Assembly (NCBI GenBank): GCA_026388275.1
Contig: JAPLKB010000004.1
Span: 1-55,162, forward strand
DNA: 55,162 nucleotides
Direction: 5' to 3'
Source: Pseudomonadota bacterium
Lineage (GTDB): Bacteria > Desulfobacterota > Syntrophorhabdia > Syntrophorhabdales > Syntrophorhabdaceae
Below, piece after piece: positions 1 through 8,221 of this stretch. Position numbers and translations under genes: made by a program. How positions within the stretch are numbered: position 1 is the stretch's first letter; the number at the start of each line of letters is the position of its first letter. The notes under the pieces were generated by a model. The model was given only the letters and a program-made list of their open reading frames with translations, was not told the origin of the DNA and made no database searches.

Positions 1-213
1 CTTAACCACTTGTTCTTTCAGGCCTTCGGGGAATGTCTCATCGTGCTTGTAAAAGTAAACACATGCCTCTGTGGTTATAGTAAAACCAGGAGGAACAGGT
101 ATCCCGAGATTTACCATCCCTGCAAGTCCTGCGCCTTTTCCGCCCAACAGATTTTTAAAGTCATCTCCGCCTTCCGCCTTATTTCCACCAAAAAAATACA
201 CATATTTTTCCAT
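1..213 (-). CDS. ppdK: Pyruvate, phosphate dikinase, N-terminal fragment (cut by window edge)
   Basis: The first 71 codons are visible; the rest lies left of the window. The start is [16 protein letters not shown], followed by [13 protein letters not shown] and [15 protein letters not shown], the highly conserved opening of the PPDK nucleotide-binding domain. PPDK interconverts pyruvate, ATP and phosphate with PEP, AMP and PPi in the cytoplasm; in anaerobes it often serves gluconeogenesis or PPi-linked glycolysis. The ATG at 211-213 has a GGGGGA ribosome-binding site about six bases upstream. It runs in the same direction as the dodecin gene, 131 bp downstream of it. Identification is secure; intactness cannot be judged. 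Confidence 0.93.
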   Translation of the reverse strand, partial: MEKYVYFFGGNKAEGGDDFKNLLGGKGAGLAGMVNLGIPVPPGFTITTEACVYFYKHDETFPEGLKEQVVK

Positions 214-344
214 AATATCCCCCTTACTTGAAATGAATTTTAGCCAGACTTACAATAAATGTGTTATGTCTTTCATAACCATTTGCATTTATTCGCATGG
301 CTTTTTTAAACCCCATCTTTTTTAACATTTTTGTTTAAGCAAGC

Positions 345-572
345 TTATTTGTCCCCATGATACTTGAATGAGATACTAAGTTTTGCGCGGTATCTTGTCG
401 GTTTGCCCTCTTCTATTACGATATCCTGCTCAAGTACCTTAGCAATACGTAAATCATGAATTGATTTGCTGGTGGTTCTAATGGCGTTCGTCGCAGCATC
501 TTCCCATGAAGTTGAGCTTACACCTACCACTTCGATCATTTTATAAACACTTCCCTCTTCTGTACCTATCAT
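345..572 (-). CDS. Dodecin-family small flavin/cofactor-binding protein
   Basis: A 75-residue protein matching the dodecin (DUF1458) fold: short strand VYKMIEVVGVSS, helix SWEDAATNAIRTTSKSI, then two strands ending in LSISFKY. Dodecins form hollow dodecamers that store flavin or, in some groups, other cofactors. The ATG at 570-572 is preceded by AAAGGAGG with six-base spacing, so the open frame extending a further 30 codons upstream is not the real N-terminus. The position holding the flavin-stacking Trp in classical dodecins (xLRWxEV) is Ile43 here (LRIAKV), so tight flavin sandwiching is doubtful. Confidence 0.88.
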   Translation of the reverse strand: MIGTEEGSVYKMIEVVGVSSTSWEDAATNAIRTTSKSIHDLRIAKVLEQDIVIEEGKPTRYRAKLSISFKYHGDK

Positions 573-844
573 CTTTGCCTCCTTTATTGGTTTTTGATAA
601 CATCTATATAGAACTAACAACATAGCTATACGACATGTCAGGATCGTATATGCGTGTTTCACGTTTTAAGGGCAACACCTGCAAGCAAATAATCATACCC
701 CTTTCATAAATGCGAATCGACGTCCACCCGTATGTTATCACGGGTTGGTTTTTTACAGAATAAATTGAAACGGATTGCCACATATCCTCCAAAACAATTG
801 TTTGTGTTGACTAATATTTGAATTCTACTTCCAAACATCCCCGG

Positions 845-988
845 CTATATCCCGATGACCTTTTGAATCTCTTCCGTGCTCTTTATGCCGGTCTTATTAA
901 TTCTCATGATATCGCTCGTTTCTGCAACAACCTCCATGTCAGCTTCTTTTTCAATGATAGATGTAACCCTTAAAAGGGGTAACCCCAA
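845..988 (-). pseudogene. Possible remnant of a thioredoxin-like small redox protein
   Basis: The 525 bp between the dodecin and etfA genes contains no convincing intact gene. On the minus strand a 47-codon stretch without a good start or ribosome-binding site reads DMEVVAETSDIMRINKTGIKST then EEIQKVIGI. This resembles the C-terminal half of the small thioredoxin-fold proteins (valVxKVTDxxEIMxxGVMSTPALVVDG...PSxEEIKK) with the segment between ST and EEI deleted and the CxxC half missing. The similarity is recalled by eye and the call is tentative. Confidence 0.27.
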
Positions 989-1028
989 TCAGGGCCAAAT
1001 TATACAATTTGTAATCAATAGCTGTTTT

Positions 1029-1067
1029 GGGCTGCACCAACAAACCCACTCAAAGTTGGTACAGCCC
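1029..1067. other. Inverted repeat downstream of etfA
   Basis: GGGCTGCACCAAC (1029-1041) and GTTGGTACAGCCC (1055-1067) form a 13-bp stem with one mismatch around a 13-base loop. It starts about 30 bp after the etfA stop codon. There is no T-run on either strand, so it is a 3' hairpin or mRNA-stability element rather than a clear intrinsic terminator. Confidence 0.5.
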
Positions 1068-1097
1068 AAGGGAAAAAGGCAAATGCGAAAACATTAA

Positions 1098-2090
1098 CTA
1101 CAACTTACCTATTTCCTCAACTATTTTCGGTATCACTTCATAAAGATCACCTACAATACCATAGTCGGCTATTTTGAAAATAGGAGCACTTTTATCTTTA
1201 TTGATCGCCACAATTATTTTAGAATCGCGGATACCTACCGTATGCTGGATTTGCCCCGATATTCCAACAGAGAAGCACAGGTTGGGTTTGCATTTTTTAC
1301 CGGATAACCCGACTTCTCGGTTCTCAGGCAACCACCGTATATCGTGTGACAGAGGCCTTGTACATCCTATTTCTCCTTTCAGGGCTTTAGCCAGATCCTT
1401 AATGATAGAGATATCTTCTTTCTTGTCCAAACCCCTACCCACGCAGACCAATGTCTGTGCATCTTCCAGATTGACGGATTCCCCTACCTTTTCCTTTCGT
1501 TCTAGCAGCGTGTACTTCGAGTCCTTCACCTTGAGATCGGGTTCGATAATTTTATTACCATCGACAGGCTGTTTTTCTCCCAGCGCAAATGCCTTGGGCA
1601 TAACTGCAAAAACCTTCTTTGGTGTTTTAATCAACTCAGAAGTTACCGTGTTGCCACCGAGCATGTAACGATGCAGTAGGACATCTTTGCCTTTTAATTC
1701 GATATCGATTATATCCGTCGCGCAGCCGGCTTCCATCTTCTGGGCAACCCTCCCGGCCAGATCCTTCCCTCTGCGGGTCGATCCTATCACGACAATATTA
1801 AACCCATAGGTGTCTGCTATTTGGCAGATAGCATCTGCATAAACATCCGCATAAAAGACATTAAACGCATCCGCTTCAGAAATGTACACATCCTGGGCGC
1901 CATAGGCAAAGTACTCCGTTGCTCTCTCTCTCGCCCCTTTTCCCAGGATTGCCGCGGCCAACGGGAAACGGGAGCCCCTTGGATAGTCTTCCTTTCTCGG
2001 TTGATAAAGGGCAGCTTTTATCTCTTTCCCTTTGGAAAGCAGCTCGTAGGCTGCCTGATCCTTATCGCTAAATATTAATATCCCTGACAT
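1098..2090 (-). CDS. etfA: Electron transfer flavoprotein, alpha subunit (FixB/EtfA)
   Basis: 330 residues, the usual EtfA length. The N-terminal half has the adenine-nucleotide-hydrolase-like fold (IVVIGSTRRGKDLAGRVA, residues 99-116). The C-terminal FAD domain carries VGRG (218-221), VGISGQIQHTVG (275-286) and INKDKSAPIFKIADYGIVGD (296-315), the standard FAD-binding signatures. With EtfB it forms the heterodimer that takes electrons from acyl-CoA dehydrogenase and passes them to the FixC/FixX module encoded upstream. It starts 2 bp after etfB, behind GGAGG with 5-base spacing, and is the last gene of the operon. Confidence 0.96.
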   Translation of the reverse strand: MSGILIFSDKDQAAYELLSKGKEIKAALYQPRKEDYPRGSRFPLAAAILGKGARERATEYFAYGAQDVYISEADAFNVFYADVYADAICQIADTYGFNIVVIGSTRRGKDLAGRVAQKMEAGCATDIIDIELKGKDVLLHRYMLGGNTVTSELIKTPKKVFAVMPKAFALGEKQPVDGNKIIEPDLKVKDSKYTLLERKEKVGESVNLEDAQTLVCVGRGLDKKEDISIIKDLAKALKGEIGCTRPLSHDIRWLPENREVGLSGKKCKPNLCFSVGISGQIQHTVGIRDSKIIVAINKDKSAPIFKIADYGIVGDLYEVIPKIVEEIGKL

Positions 2091-2092
2091 AG

Positions 2093-2872
2093 TTACCTCC
2101 CTAATACTCCTTCTTTAATAAGCGAATCAACAACGCTGGCTGCAACATCTTTCGCCTCTCCCTCAAATATCAACATCTTCCTTTGTTCTGCCGGCGCAAT
2201 GTTGCTTACAAGTTCAACCTCTTTCGCAAGTTTATCGGCCGGGACATTAAGATCAACGCCCTTCCACAACTGTACCGGTTTCTTACCGGCTTTCACAATC
2301 TGCATCAGAGATGGTATCCTGGGCGAATTGATTTCGCTGGTGAAAGTAAGCATTGCCGGCAATGATGACTCTACAACCTCATAACAGTCATCCATACTCC
2401 GGGTAGCTCTCGCCTTTCCATTGGTGAATTCCAGCTTGCTGACATAACTAATCTCCGGTATATCCAGCAGTTCCGCAAGTCTACCGCATGTCTGGCCCGA
2501 ATAACTATCAGCAGAACCTTCACCCATGAATATGGCATCATAGTGACCCATTTTCTGGATGGATGTTGCCAGAACCTCTGCTTTCCCCCTGGAATCGAGA
2601 TTATCGAAGACAGGATCAATGATCAACACAGCTTCATCCGCACCACGTGCCAGGGCATCTTTTATGGTATCGTTCAGTTTTGTATTACCGATACACAAGG
2701 CAATTACTTTTCCGCCATCTTTTTCTCTTATTCCTACTGCGGCCTCCAGCGCATTCATATCCATGTCACTGAATAAAAACGGCAAACCTTCCAATACTGC
2801 TTCTCTCGTATCCTTCTTAATTCTGACCTGCTGAAGGTCAACAATCTGTTTTAAACAAACAATGAAATTCAT
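2093..2872 (-). CDS. etfB: Electron transfer flavoprotein, beta subunit (FixA/EtfB)
   Basis: About 259 residues with the EtfB pattern: MNFIVCLKQIVD at the start, DMNALEAAVGIREKDGGKV in the family signature region, ALARGADEAVLI, and the AMP/FAD-binding segment GEGSADSYSGQTCGRLAELL. Two ATGs are adjacent; the second (2870-2872) lies five bases from AAGGAG and is preferred over the first at 2875. It sits between fixX (20 bp upstream) and etfA (2 bp downstream). In FixABCX-type complexes this subunit carries the bifurcating flavin; sequence alone does not prove bifurcation here. Confidence 0.95.
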   Translation of the reverse strand: MNFIVCLKQIVDLQQVRIKKDTREAVLEGLPFLFSDMDMNALEAAVGIREKDGGKVIALCIGNTKLNDTIKDALARGADEAVLIIDPVFDNLDSRGKAEVLATSIQKMGHYDAIFMGEGSADSYSGQTCGRLAELLDIPEISYVSKLEFTNGKARATRSMDDCYEVVESSLPAMLTFTSEINSPRIPSLMQIVKAGKKPVQLWKGVDLNVPADKLAKEVELVSNIAPAEQRKMLIFEGEAKDVAASVVDSLIKEGVLGR

Positions 2873-2895
2873 CATTACTCCTTTTCTGCTTTATT

Positions 2896-3180
2896 CTATC
2901 CACATTTGAACTGAACACCAAAACCGCCGCGGGGGTACTCCCAGCTTATAGACTTTGGAGTACAGGCAATTAGGCATGTACCGCATTCGAGACAACCATC
3001 CAAATCAAGCACCACTAAGTTTTCCTTGTTCAGCGTATACACCTGTGCCGGACAAACATGGAGGCAGTATCTTCCCTTACAACTCTTGCAAACCATCTGA
3101 TCCACAGAGATATGTTTTTCCTCGTGGATTTTAATGGTATCCAATCCCAATTTTTCTTTAACATTTATTTGTGTTTTCAT
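2896..3180 (-). CDS. fixX: FixX-like ferredoxin subunit
   Basis: 94 residues with two cysteine clusters, CKSCKGRYCLHVCP and CLECGTCLIACTP, typical of the FixX/ETF-QO ferredoxin partner that carries electrons between the FixC flavin and quinone or another acceptor. Its ATG overlaps the fixC stop in an ATGA arrangement (3177-3180), implying translational coupling and equal expression. Order in the operon is acd-fixC-fixX-etfB-etfA. Confidence 0.93.
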   Translation of the reverse strand: MKTQINVKEKLGLDTIKIHEEKHISVDQMVCKSCKGRYCLHVCPAQVYTLNKENLVVLDLDGCLECGTCLIACTPKSISWEYPRGGFGVQFKCG

Positions 3181-4463
3181 AGCTTGAACACCCCAAAAAC
3201 ATCCTTGATCATTGAAAATCTGAACTTACTCCTCATTTCCCGGACTGCCGTAGCAGATAGTTTGCGTTTTGGGTCGGCCCCGATGAACATAACCTTCTCC
3301 AGTACGTCGCTCACTATATTCGGGTAAACATTATATAGCCTTGGATTGTCGAGAAACATCGGAGCATTTTTGAACGTAGCCAGGTCTTTCAAAACAAAAC
3401 TATCCTCAAGCAGTTTTTTGTAATAAGAAAGTGATTGCTTTGAAAAATCATTATTTTCCCTGGCGTTTTTGATAGCTTTTGCTGCCAGCACTCCTGAAGC
3501 AACAGCAAACTCCATCCCCCTGACAGTAAGACCGGCATTTAGCGCAAATCCGGCTGCATCGCCTGAGACGAGTATGCCATCACCAAAAAGTTGAGGTACG
3601 CCCTCCATCCCACCTTCGGGAATCACATGCGCCGAATATTCGATGGAATCTCCCCCTTGGATCAGGGTATTGATTTCAGGACGGTTTTTAAAATCCTCAA
3701 AAAGCTGGGGCATATCAATCGCCGGTTCTTTGTGCAACAAGTCCGATATTTTTACTACCAATCCAAGAGATACGCTGTTTCTGTTAGTGTAAAGGAATCC
3801 TCCTCCGAACATGCCCTTACTGATTGATCCCATAAACACATTGGCAGCGCCTTCCCCATCATTCAGGTTAAACCTGTCCTCAATAATCCGGGGCGCCAGC
3901 TCAATGACTTCCTTAATAGCCACGGCAAACCCCTGGGGTACGTGCGGCTTTCTCAGACCTGCTTTTTCTGCAATGACCGACATTACTCCATCGGCAGCAA
4001 GTACTACATCGGCGCCAAGTTCATCCTCTCCTGCTTTTATTCCTATAACCTTACCGTTTTCCATGATAAGATCATCCACTTTATTCTTAGTGATGATAAC
4101 GCCGCCTGCCTCGCTTACCTTGTCAGCAAACCAGTTATCAAAGTTCGCCCTTAGAATCGTATAACTATGATAAGGTTTTTCCCTGAACGCTTGTGTGGCA
4201 AACGTCATAGTAGTCGATGAAGTATCTGTCATCATCGTGATTTTCTCCTGGCAGACATGCCTCTCCAGAGGAGCTTCCTCCCATATATCGGGCAATAGCT
4301 GTCTGATGGGATTGAGATATAACCTGCCGCCAGTGACGTTCTTGGCGCCACAGTAATCTCCCCTCTCCACGATCAGCACTTCGAGCCCATCAGAAGCCAG
4401 GGTATATGCAGCCGCTAAACCAGCTAATCCACCACCCACTATAATAACTTCAAATTTATCCAT
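3177..4463 (-). CDS. fixC: FixC-like electron transfer flavoprotein:quinone oxidoreductase
   Basis: About 428 residues. The N-terminus has the dinucleotide-binding GxGxxG form (VIIVGGGLAGLAAAYTLASD) followed by the acidic end of strand 2 (VLIVERGDYCGAKN). GDGILVSGDAAGFALNAG is the second FAD motif. The family (FixC/ETF-QO/geranylgeranyl-reductase-like) is a membrane-associated flavoprotein that exchanges electrons with EtfAB and quinone. Two ATGs are possible (4469, 4463); the second has better spacing to GAGG. It overlaps fixX by 4 bp. A 187-bp gap with a strong inverted repeat separates it from acd. Confidence 0.94.
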   Translation of the reverse strand: MDKFEVIIVGGGLAGLAAAYTLASDGLEVLIVERGDYCGAKNVTGGRLYLNPIRQLLPDIWEEAPLERHVCQEKITMMTDTSSTTMTFATQAFREKPYHSYTILRANFDNWFADKVSEAGGVIITKNKVDDLIMENGKVIGIKAGEDELGADVVLAADGVMSVIAEKAGLRKPHVPQGFAVAIKEVIELAPRIIEDRFNLNDGEGAANVFMGSISKGMFGGGFLYTNRNSVSLGLVVKISDLLHKEPAIDMPQLFEDFKNRPEINTLIQGGDSIEYSAHVIPEGGMEGVPQLFGDGILVSGDAAGFALNAGLTVRGMEFAVASGVLAAKAIKNARENNDFSKQSLSYYKKLLEDSFVLKDLATFKNAPMFLDNPRLYNVYPNIVSDVLEKVMFIGADPKRKLSATAVREMRSKFRFSMIKDVFGVFKL

Positions 4464-4563
4464 TTGCATTTCCTCATATCATTCTTTACCTGCACAATAA
4501 CCTTACACCGTTTCCGGTAAGCAACAAACCGGGTCTCGTGGACTGAGTTTTCACCCTGCCCAC

Positions 4564-4612
4564 GGTAAGGGACGAAAAGCTCCGCCCATCCAATTTTGAA
4601 CTGTCCCTTACC
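4564..4612. other. Perfect inverted repeat between acd and fixC
   Basis: GGTAAGGGAC (4564-4573) and GTCCCTTACC (4603-4612) are perfect inverted copies separated by 29 bases, inside the gap between acd and fixC, both on the minus strand. No T-run follows, so it could be an mRNA processing or stability hairpin, or an operator. Function is not shown by the sequence. Confidence 0.5.
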
Positions 4613-4650
4613 CTTAGTTCGAGGTTTGTAAAATAAGTTACATAATCCCG

Positions 4651-5874
4651 CTACTTGTCGACAAATTCAGGGCCGAAAGCATCCCTGGCAATAATCGTCT
4701 TCATGATGTTGTATGCTCCTTCAGCACCGGATACGTACGACATGAGGCCTCTCATCGCCATCTCAAGAGGAGACTCTTTAGTGTAGCCAAAGGCACCCAG
4801 AACCATAATCGCATGTTTTGCAATCTCAACCGAAAGAAGAGGCGCTTCCAGCTTACACTGGGCAATAACAATATTGATGTCTTTCTGAGTAAAACTGCCC
4901 GGTTCGGAATAGTATGTATCAATCATCCAACAGCCCTTTTGCAGCATCAGTTTTGCCATTTCCAGTTTGTGGTAATCCTCTGCCAGATCAAAGGATATGC
5001 CTTGGAATCTGCTGATCGGGCGTCCGAATGCATATCTCTGCTTGGCGTAATCAACTGCGATTTCAAGACATTTTTCCGCGCCGCCGAGACATGCCGCAGC
5101 TACCAGCGCTCTGGCAGGATTGAACCCTTCCATGGCCAGATAGAAACCTTTACCTTCCTCTCCAATCAGATACTTTTTGTCCAATTCCGAATTCTTGTAG
5201 ACAAAGCCACCGGTGGAAAGCCCCATACGGCCCATATCCTTGTAAACGTGGGATGTCATGCCTTTCAACTGGTTCGGAATAATGGCAAACATCGACATGC
5301 CGCCCTTGAGGCCCTTTGCAGGATCGGTGACGAGAAGGCTGCTGTGTCCGCCGCCCTTGGTCTGGCTTTCATTGGTCAGACTGATATATGCTTTTTCACC
5401 ATTGAGGATGTACTTGTCGTCTTTCCTGATAGCTTGACATTTGACAGCAGCAACATCGGAGCCACCACCCGGCTCGGTCACATTGATACCCCAGGGCCAT
5501 TCACCTGAGGCAATCTTCGGTAAAATCTCCTGTTTCAGTTCCTTACTGGCAGCAACATTAAGGAAATATCCGCCCCAGCCAATTGTCAGCAATGCATAAA
5601 CCGGCAGAGACATGCTCAGTTCGGCTCTTGCCAATTCATGAATCGCTATGTTGGCATATTGGAGGCCCTGGCCAGGCACGGCGCAGCCGTCATATTCTTC
5701 CGGAATGCAACAGCCAAATGCACCCAGATCGGAAAGCCCCTGGATGATATCTTCGGGAATACCGGCTTCTTTCTCATCAATCTCTCTTGCGCGAGGAAAG
5801 ATGTTTTTTTCGCTATATTCACGAATACTTCGTTTGAACATCTCCTGTTCTTTGGTTAATCTGAATTCCATCAT
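4651..5874 (-). CDS. acd: Acyl-CoA dehydrogenase
   Basis: 407 residues, full length for the family. The N-terminal helical domain opens MMEFRLTKEQEMFKRSIREY. The central FAD/substrate segment has WGINVTEPGGGSDVAAVKC, and the C-terminal domain has QRYAFGRPISRFQGI and HAIMVLGAFGYTKESPLE. The usual catalytic-Glu region is SGAEGAYNIMKTI. It introduces a double bond into an acyl-CoA and hands electrons to EtfAB, whose genes lie in the same operon. AAGGAG sits seven bases before the first ATG. The substrate (straight-chain, cyclic or aryl-acyl) cannot be told. Confidence 0.94.
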   Translation of the reverse strand: MMEFRLTKEQEMFKRSIREYSEKNIFPRAREIDEKEAGIPEDIIQGLSDLGAFGCCIPEEYDGCAVPGQGLQYANIAIHELARAELSMSLPVYALLTIGWGGYFLNVAASKELKQEILPKIASGEWPWGINVTEPGGGSDVAAVKCQAIRKDDKYILNGEKAYISLTNESQTKGGGHSSLLVTDPAKGLKGGMSMFAIIPNQLKGMTSHVYKDMGRMGLSTGGFVYKNSELDKKYLIGEEGKGFYLAMEGFNPARALVAAACLGGAEKCLEIAVDYAKQRYAFGRPISRFQGISFDLAEDYHKLEMAKLMLQKGCWMIDTYYSEPGSFTQKDINIVIAQCKLEAPLLSVEIAKHAIMVLGAFGYTKESPLEMAMRGLMSYVSGAEGAYNIMKTIIARDAFGPEFVDK

Positions 5875-6025
5875 TTCTTTTCTCCTTCTATATAGTTTTA
5901 TTTAGTTCTTCATTCAGTTGCCGTGGTAAACCCGGCTATGTTGATAACCGAGGATATTACGATAAACTAACCCTGAATGTAACACTGCTCTTTAATTGTG
6001 ATTTTTGTGAGTTTTTTACTTGTTG

Positions 6026-6358
6026 TTAAATTTGTGGAGGTGCTCTGTTAGTGTGTGAAGCAATAATGCAGGTGAGAACTTGCAACCCGGCTTCTCTTTT
6101 GAGCAAATGTTCTGACGATAATTGAGGTTCGGGAATGTCAGCAAACATCTCGGCGTTGATGTCTGTACATGCACCGCCCTCATCAAGACCCGGATCATCA
6201 TCCTGGTCATCTGAACTCAGATATTGTGACCACGGAAAATACAAGCCATCGTCATTACCCTGAACATCGAAAACTGAAATTGAAAAAATAAGGATAATGA
6301 AAATAGCAGCAAGTGGAAGAATTCGTCTTAGTACTTTAAAAAGGTTTGGTGTTTTCAT
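6026..6358 (-). CDS. Hypothetical exported or membrane-anchored small protein
   Basis: 110 codons. Residues 1-12 are basic (MKTPNLFKVLRR), followed by a hydrophobic stretch (ILPLAAIFIILIFSISVF) that reads as a signal peptide or anchor, then an acidic segment (SSDDQDDDPGLDEGG). I do not recognise a family. No good ribosome-binding site precedes the ATG and an overlapping alternative frame exists, so the gene is uncertain. It is upstream of, and co-directional with, acd. Confidence 0.42.
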   Translation of the reverse strand: MKTPNLFKVLRRILPLAAIFIILIFSISVFDVQGNDDGLYFPWSQYLSSDDQDDDPGLDEGGACTDINAEMFADIPEPQLSSEHLLKREAGLQVLTCIIASHTNRAPPQI

Positions 6359-6730
6359 GGCATCATTTTCTTATGCTGCATTCTATCTCTTTCTGACCAA
6401 CCAGTAAATAGGGAAATACCTGATTCTGAGGTTCTGAAAACCTTAGTTGACAAAAGAGATTGATTGTATCGGTGATTACTCATGGATTTATCCTCACGTG
6501 TGAGAACAATCTTTTCAGTGTATTACGAGTTGTAACGTTGTATTTCAAAGAAAATCTTTTGGTATCTGTTTACAGGAAGACAGCCGTGTTTTCCAGGGAC
6601 AGAAAACAATCCGCCAGGCATTTGCACATTTCATTCGGTATTCAATAGACTCCCTCGAATGCGTATAGAGCAGCTTTGTATTTGGAAGCAAGTATCTCTC
6701 TCATTTTATCAAATCCGTTGATAACAGAAA

Positions 6731-6820
6731 GGAGCTTGTACCTCAGGAAAAAGCCACGCAGTGTGCATTTCGGTAAGAAAGCAGCGTCTTTGGCAAAAAC
6801 CACGCAGTATCAACTTAGGA
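6731..6820. repeat. Dispersed repeat A, copy 1 (CCACGCAGTGTG family)
   Basis: GGAGCTTGTACCTCAGG, AAAGCCACGCAGTGTGCA, CGGTAAGAAA and AAACCACGCAGTATCAACTT recur, diverged, at 8600-8692 (AAAGCCACGCAGTGTGAACT, then AAACCGCGTAGTGTGAACTT). Each copy carries the CCACGCAGT core twice, about 46 bases apart. There is no coding support. The whole stretch 6359-7302 holds no gene I can support. Confidence 0.65.
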
Positions 6821-6920
6821 AAGCAGCTGATAAAATTCTTACTTCTATTTTTTCAAAATTAAGATAGCAAAATTACTTGCTGCACCTACTTTTCCGTAAT
6901 TCGAGTATTGTGCCAACTCA

Positions 6921-7135
6921 TACCAATTCGGTTTCATGCATAGAACGAGGCGACGACGACGAGCCGACGCAGGCATTAGCTCACACAGTGAGCGAGAAGG
7001 GGAGGCCGGGGTACCCGCTTGCGGGTCGTTCTTTGCTTGTGGAGGGGGCGACCGGGTACCCGCTTGCGGGTGTCCCAGAAATAGAGGAGCGCGAAGAGGA
7101 GGCAACGAAGTTATATGATTGAAGGCGAATTGGTA
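6921..7135. mobile_element. MITE-like element with perfect 10-bp terminal inverted repeats
   Basis: TACCAATTCG (6921-6930) and CGAATTGGTA (7126-7135) bound a 215-bp GC-rich non-coding segment. The match continues imperfectly inward (TTCAT.CATA / TTCAATCATATAA). The interior holds GCTCACACAGTGAGC and two GGGTACCCGCTTGCGGG hairpins. The right end (about 46 bp) recurs inverted at 23775-23820. No transposase is present, so any movement would need one in trans. Open frames across it on both strands are by-products of GC-rich repeats. Confidence 0.6.
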
Positions 7136-7302
7136 TCAAAACCCCTGTAAACCTTTTCTGATAAACATAATAGGCTGAAGGTCCTTTGAAAAAGCCTCGA
7201 CGAGTCGTTTTCCAAGGACCTTCAAAATGACATTCGAGACTTTTTGTGCAACACCGCATATAATGATTCAGTGTTGCACAAAAAGTATAACCATGATACC
7301 TC

Positions 7303-7620
7303 CTAAAAGATTCGCAATATTATTGGTTCAGAACTTGCGGTGACCTCATATGAATTCATGGTTGGGTCCTCGGCGAGCAGTGACCGAAATTTTGAAAGAA
7401 TTTTCTGGTAATCCCCACTTTTCTGATAGGTTTCAAGATCACCCTTGGTATCCCATGCTGTCACAGAAATGCCCACATCCTTCGAATCAAGTGCTTCCAT
7501 TAAATGTACAAAACGAACTTTGTGTTCCTTATGGGCTGGAATTACCTCATTAACATAGACATTACGCAATTCATCCATTGTGCCCGGTTTAACCTTGAAA
7601 AAAGTCATTCTTATATACAT
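7303..7620 (-). CDS. Antibiotic-biosynthesis-monooxygenase-like (ABM, dimeric alpha/beta barrel) protein
   Basis: 105 residues beginning MYIRMTFFKVKPGTMDELRN, then a mid-protein helix, the strand VRFVHLMEALDSKDVGISVTA, WDTKGDLETYQKSG, and a terminal helix. This order (strand, PGTxxELxxxY helix, strand, WxSxxDLxxY) is typical of ABM-fold proteins, a group of small monooxygenases and heme- or quinone-related enzymes; the substrate is unknown. GGAGG with six-base spacing precedes the ATG. The gene at 7742-8188 lies 121 bp upstream in the same direction, so they may be cotranscribed. Confidence 0.65.
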   Translation of the reverse strand: MYIRMTFFKVKPGTMDELRNVYVNEVIPAHKEHKVRFVHLMEALDSKDVGISVTAWDTKGDLETYQKSGDYQKILSKFRSLLAEDPTMNSYEVTASSEPIILRIF

Positions 7621-7741
7621 TTCAAACCTCCTAATTTCTAAATATTTGCAGCATAAGGTCTATACCACATACTCCTCATCCCGTGTCTCTCCGGTTCGAT
7701 TGAATCTAAAGCCGGCTAATCCAGATTTTCCGTCCCTTGGA

Positions 7742-8188
7742 TTACCCGGAAAGTAGGGTGTAGGTCATGGTGCCCTGAACAATCCAATCACTTCTTGTCT
7801 CCTTGGATATAGGGGTAACCTGTTTACCCTTCCAGAATGAGCCACCCTTGATTCCTGTGAACCGGTCTGTGTCCATAACAAACTCTCTTTTGCTCTCCTC
7901 ATAAAGGCCGGTTTTCAATTCAGAACTCCACATGGAGGTATATTGAGTCTTGGAAATAATTGTTGAAGTATCCTCATGAACGTACCGCGTATATCCTCGC
8001 ATAGGACCGCTTCCTTTTATAAGGTCACCTTGAACCCATGATGTTACCACTGCAACCTCGTTGTCTACTTGCCCCAGATCTCTGCGCTCAAATATGGCTA
8101 ATGAATACCCTTCTACATCGCCGACCGGTATCATGTCCACATTTGCAACTTGGCCCATTACCAAATAATTCTTAGCAACTATGTTCAT
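7742..8188 (-). CDS. Conserved-looking hypothetical protein, probably beta-rich
   Basis: About 148 residues with alternating hydrophobic stretches (GYSLAIFERRD, VAVVTSWVQGD, YTRYVHEDTSTIISKTQYT) and a C-terminal GSFWKG...WIVQGTMTYTLLSG. The pattern suggests a lipocalin/AOC-type beta barrel, but I do not recognise the family. The start is odd: a full anti-SD match, AGGAGGTGAT (8195-8186), overlaps the GTG (8191) and ATG (8188), leaving almost no spacing. The first codon at normal spacing would be ATA (8182), or the ATG at residue 11. Confidence 0.6.
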   Translation of the reverse strand: MNIVAKNYLVMGQVANVDMIPVGDVEGYSLAIFERRDLGQVDNEVAVVTSWVQGDLIKGSGPMRGYTRYVHEDTSTIISKTQYTSMWSSELKTGLYEESKREFVMDTDRFTGIKGGSFWKGKQVTPISKETRSDWIVQGTMTYTLLSG

Positions 8189-8221
8189 CACCTCCTCTCT
8201 TATGATTTGAAAGACTCAAAT

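Noticed and set aside
604-792. A 62-codon minus-strand open frame upstream of the dodecin gene
   Set aside because: No ribosome-binding site, no recognisable domain, and it overlaps the non-coding leader of the dodecin gene.
4564-4612. Intrinsic terminator within the acd-fix operon
   Set aside because: The stem is perfect but the 29-base loop is long and no T-run follows on the minus strand.
6845-7259. Several overlapping open frames on both strands
   Set aside because: They translate the hairpin repeats of the MITE-like element; no ribosome-binding sites and low-complexity composition.
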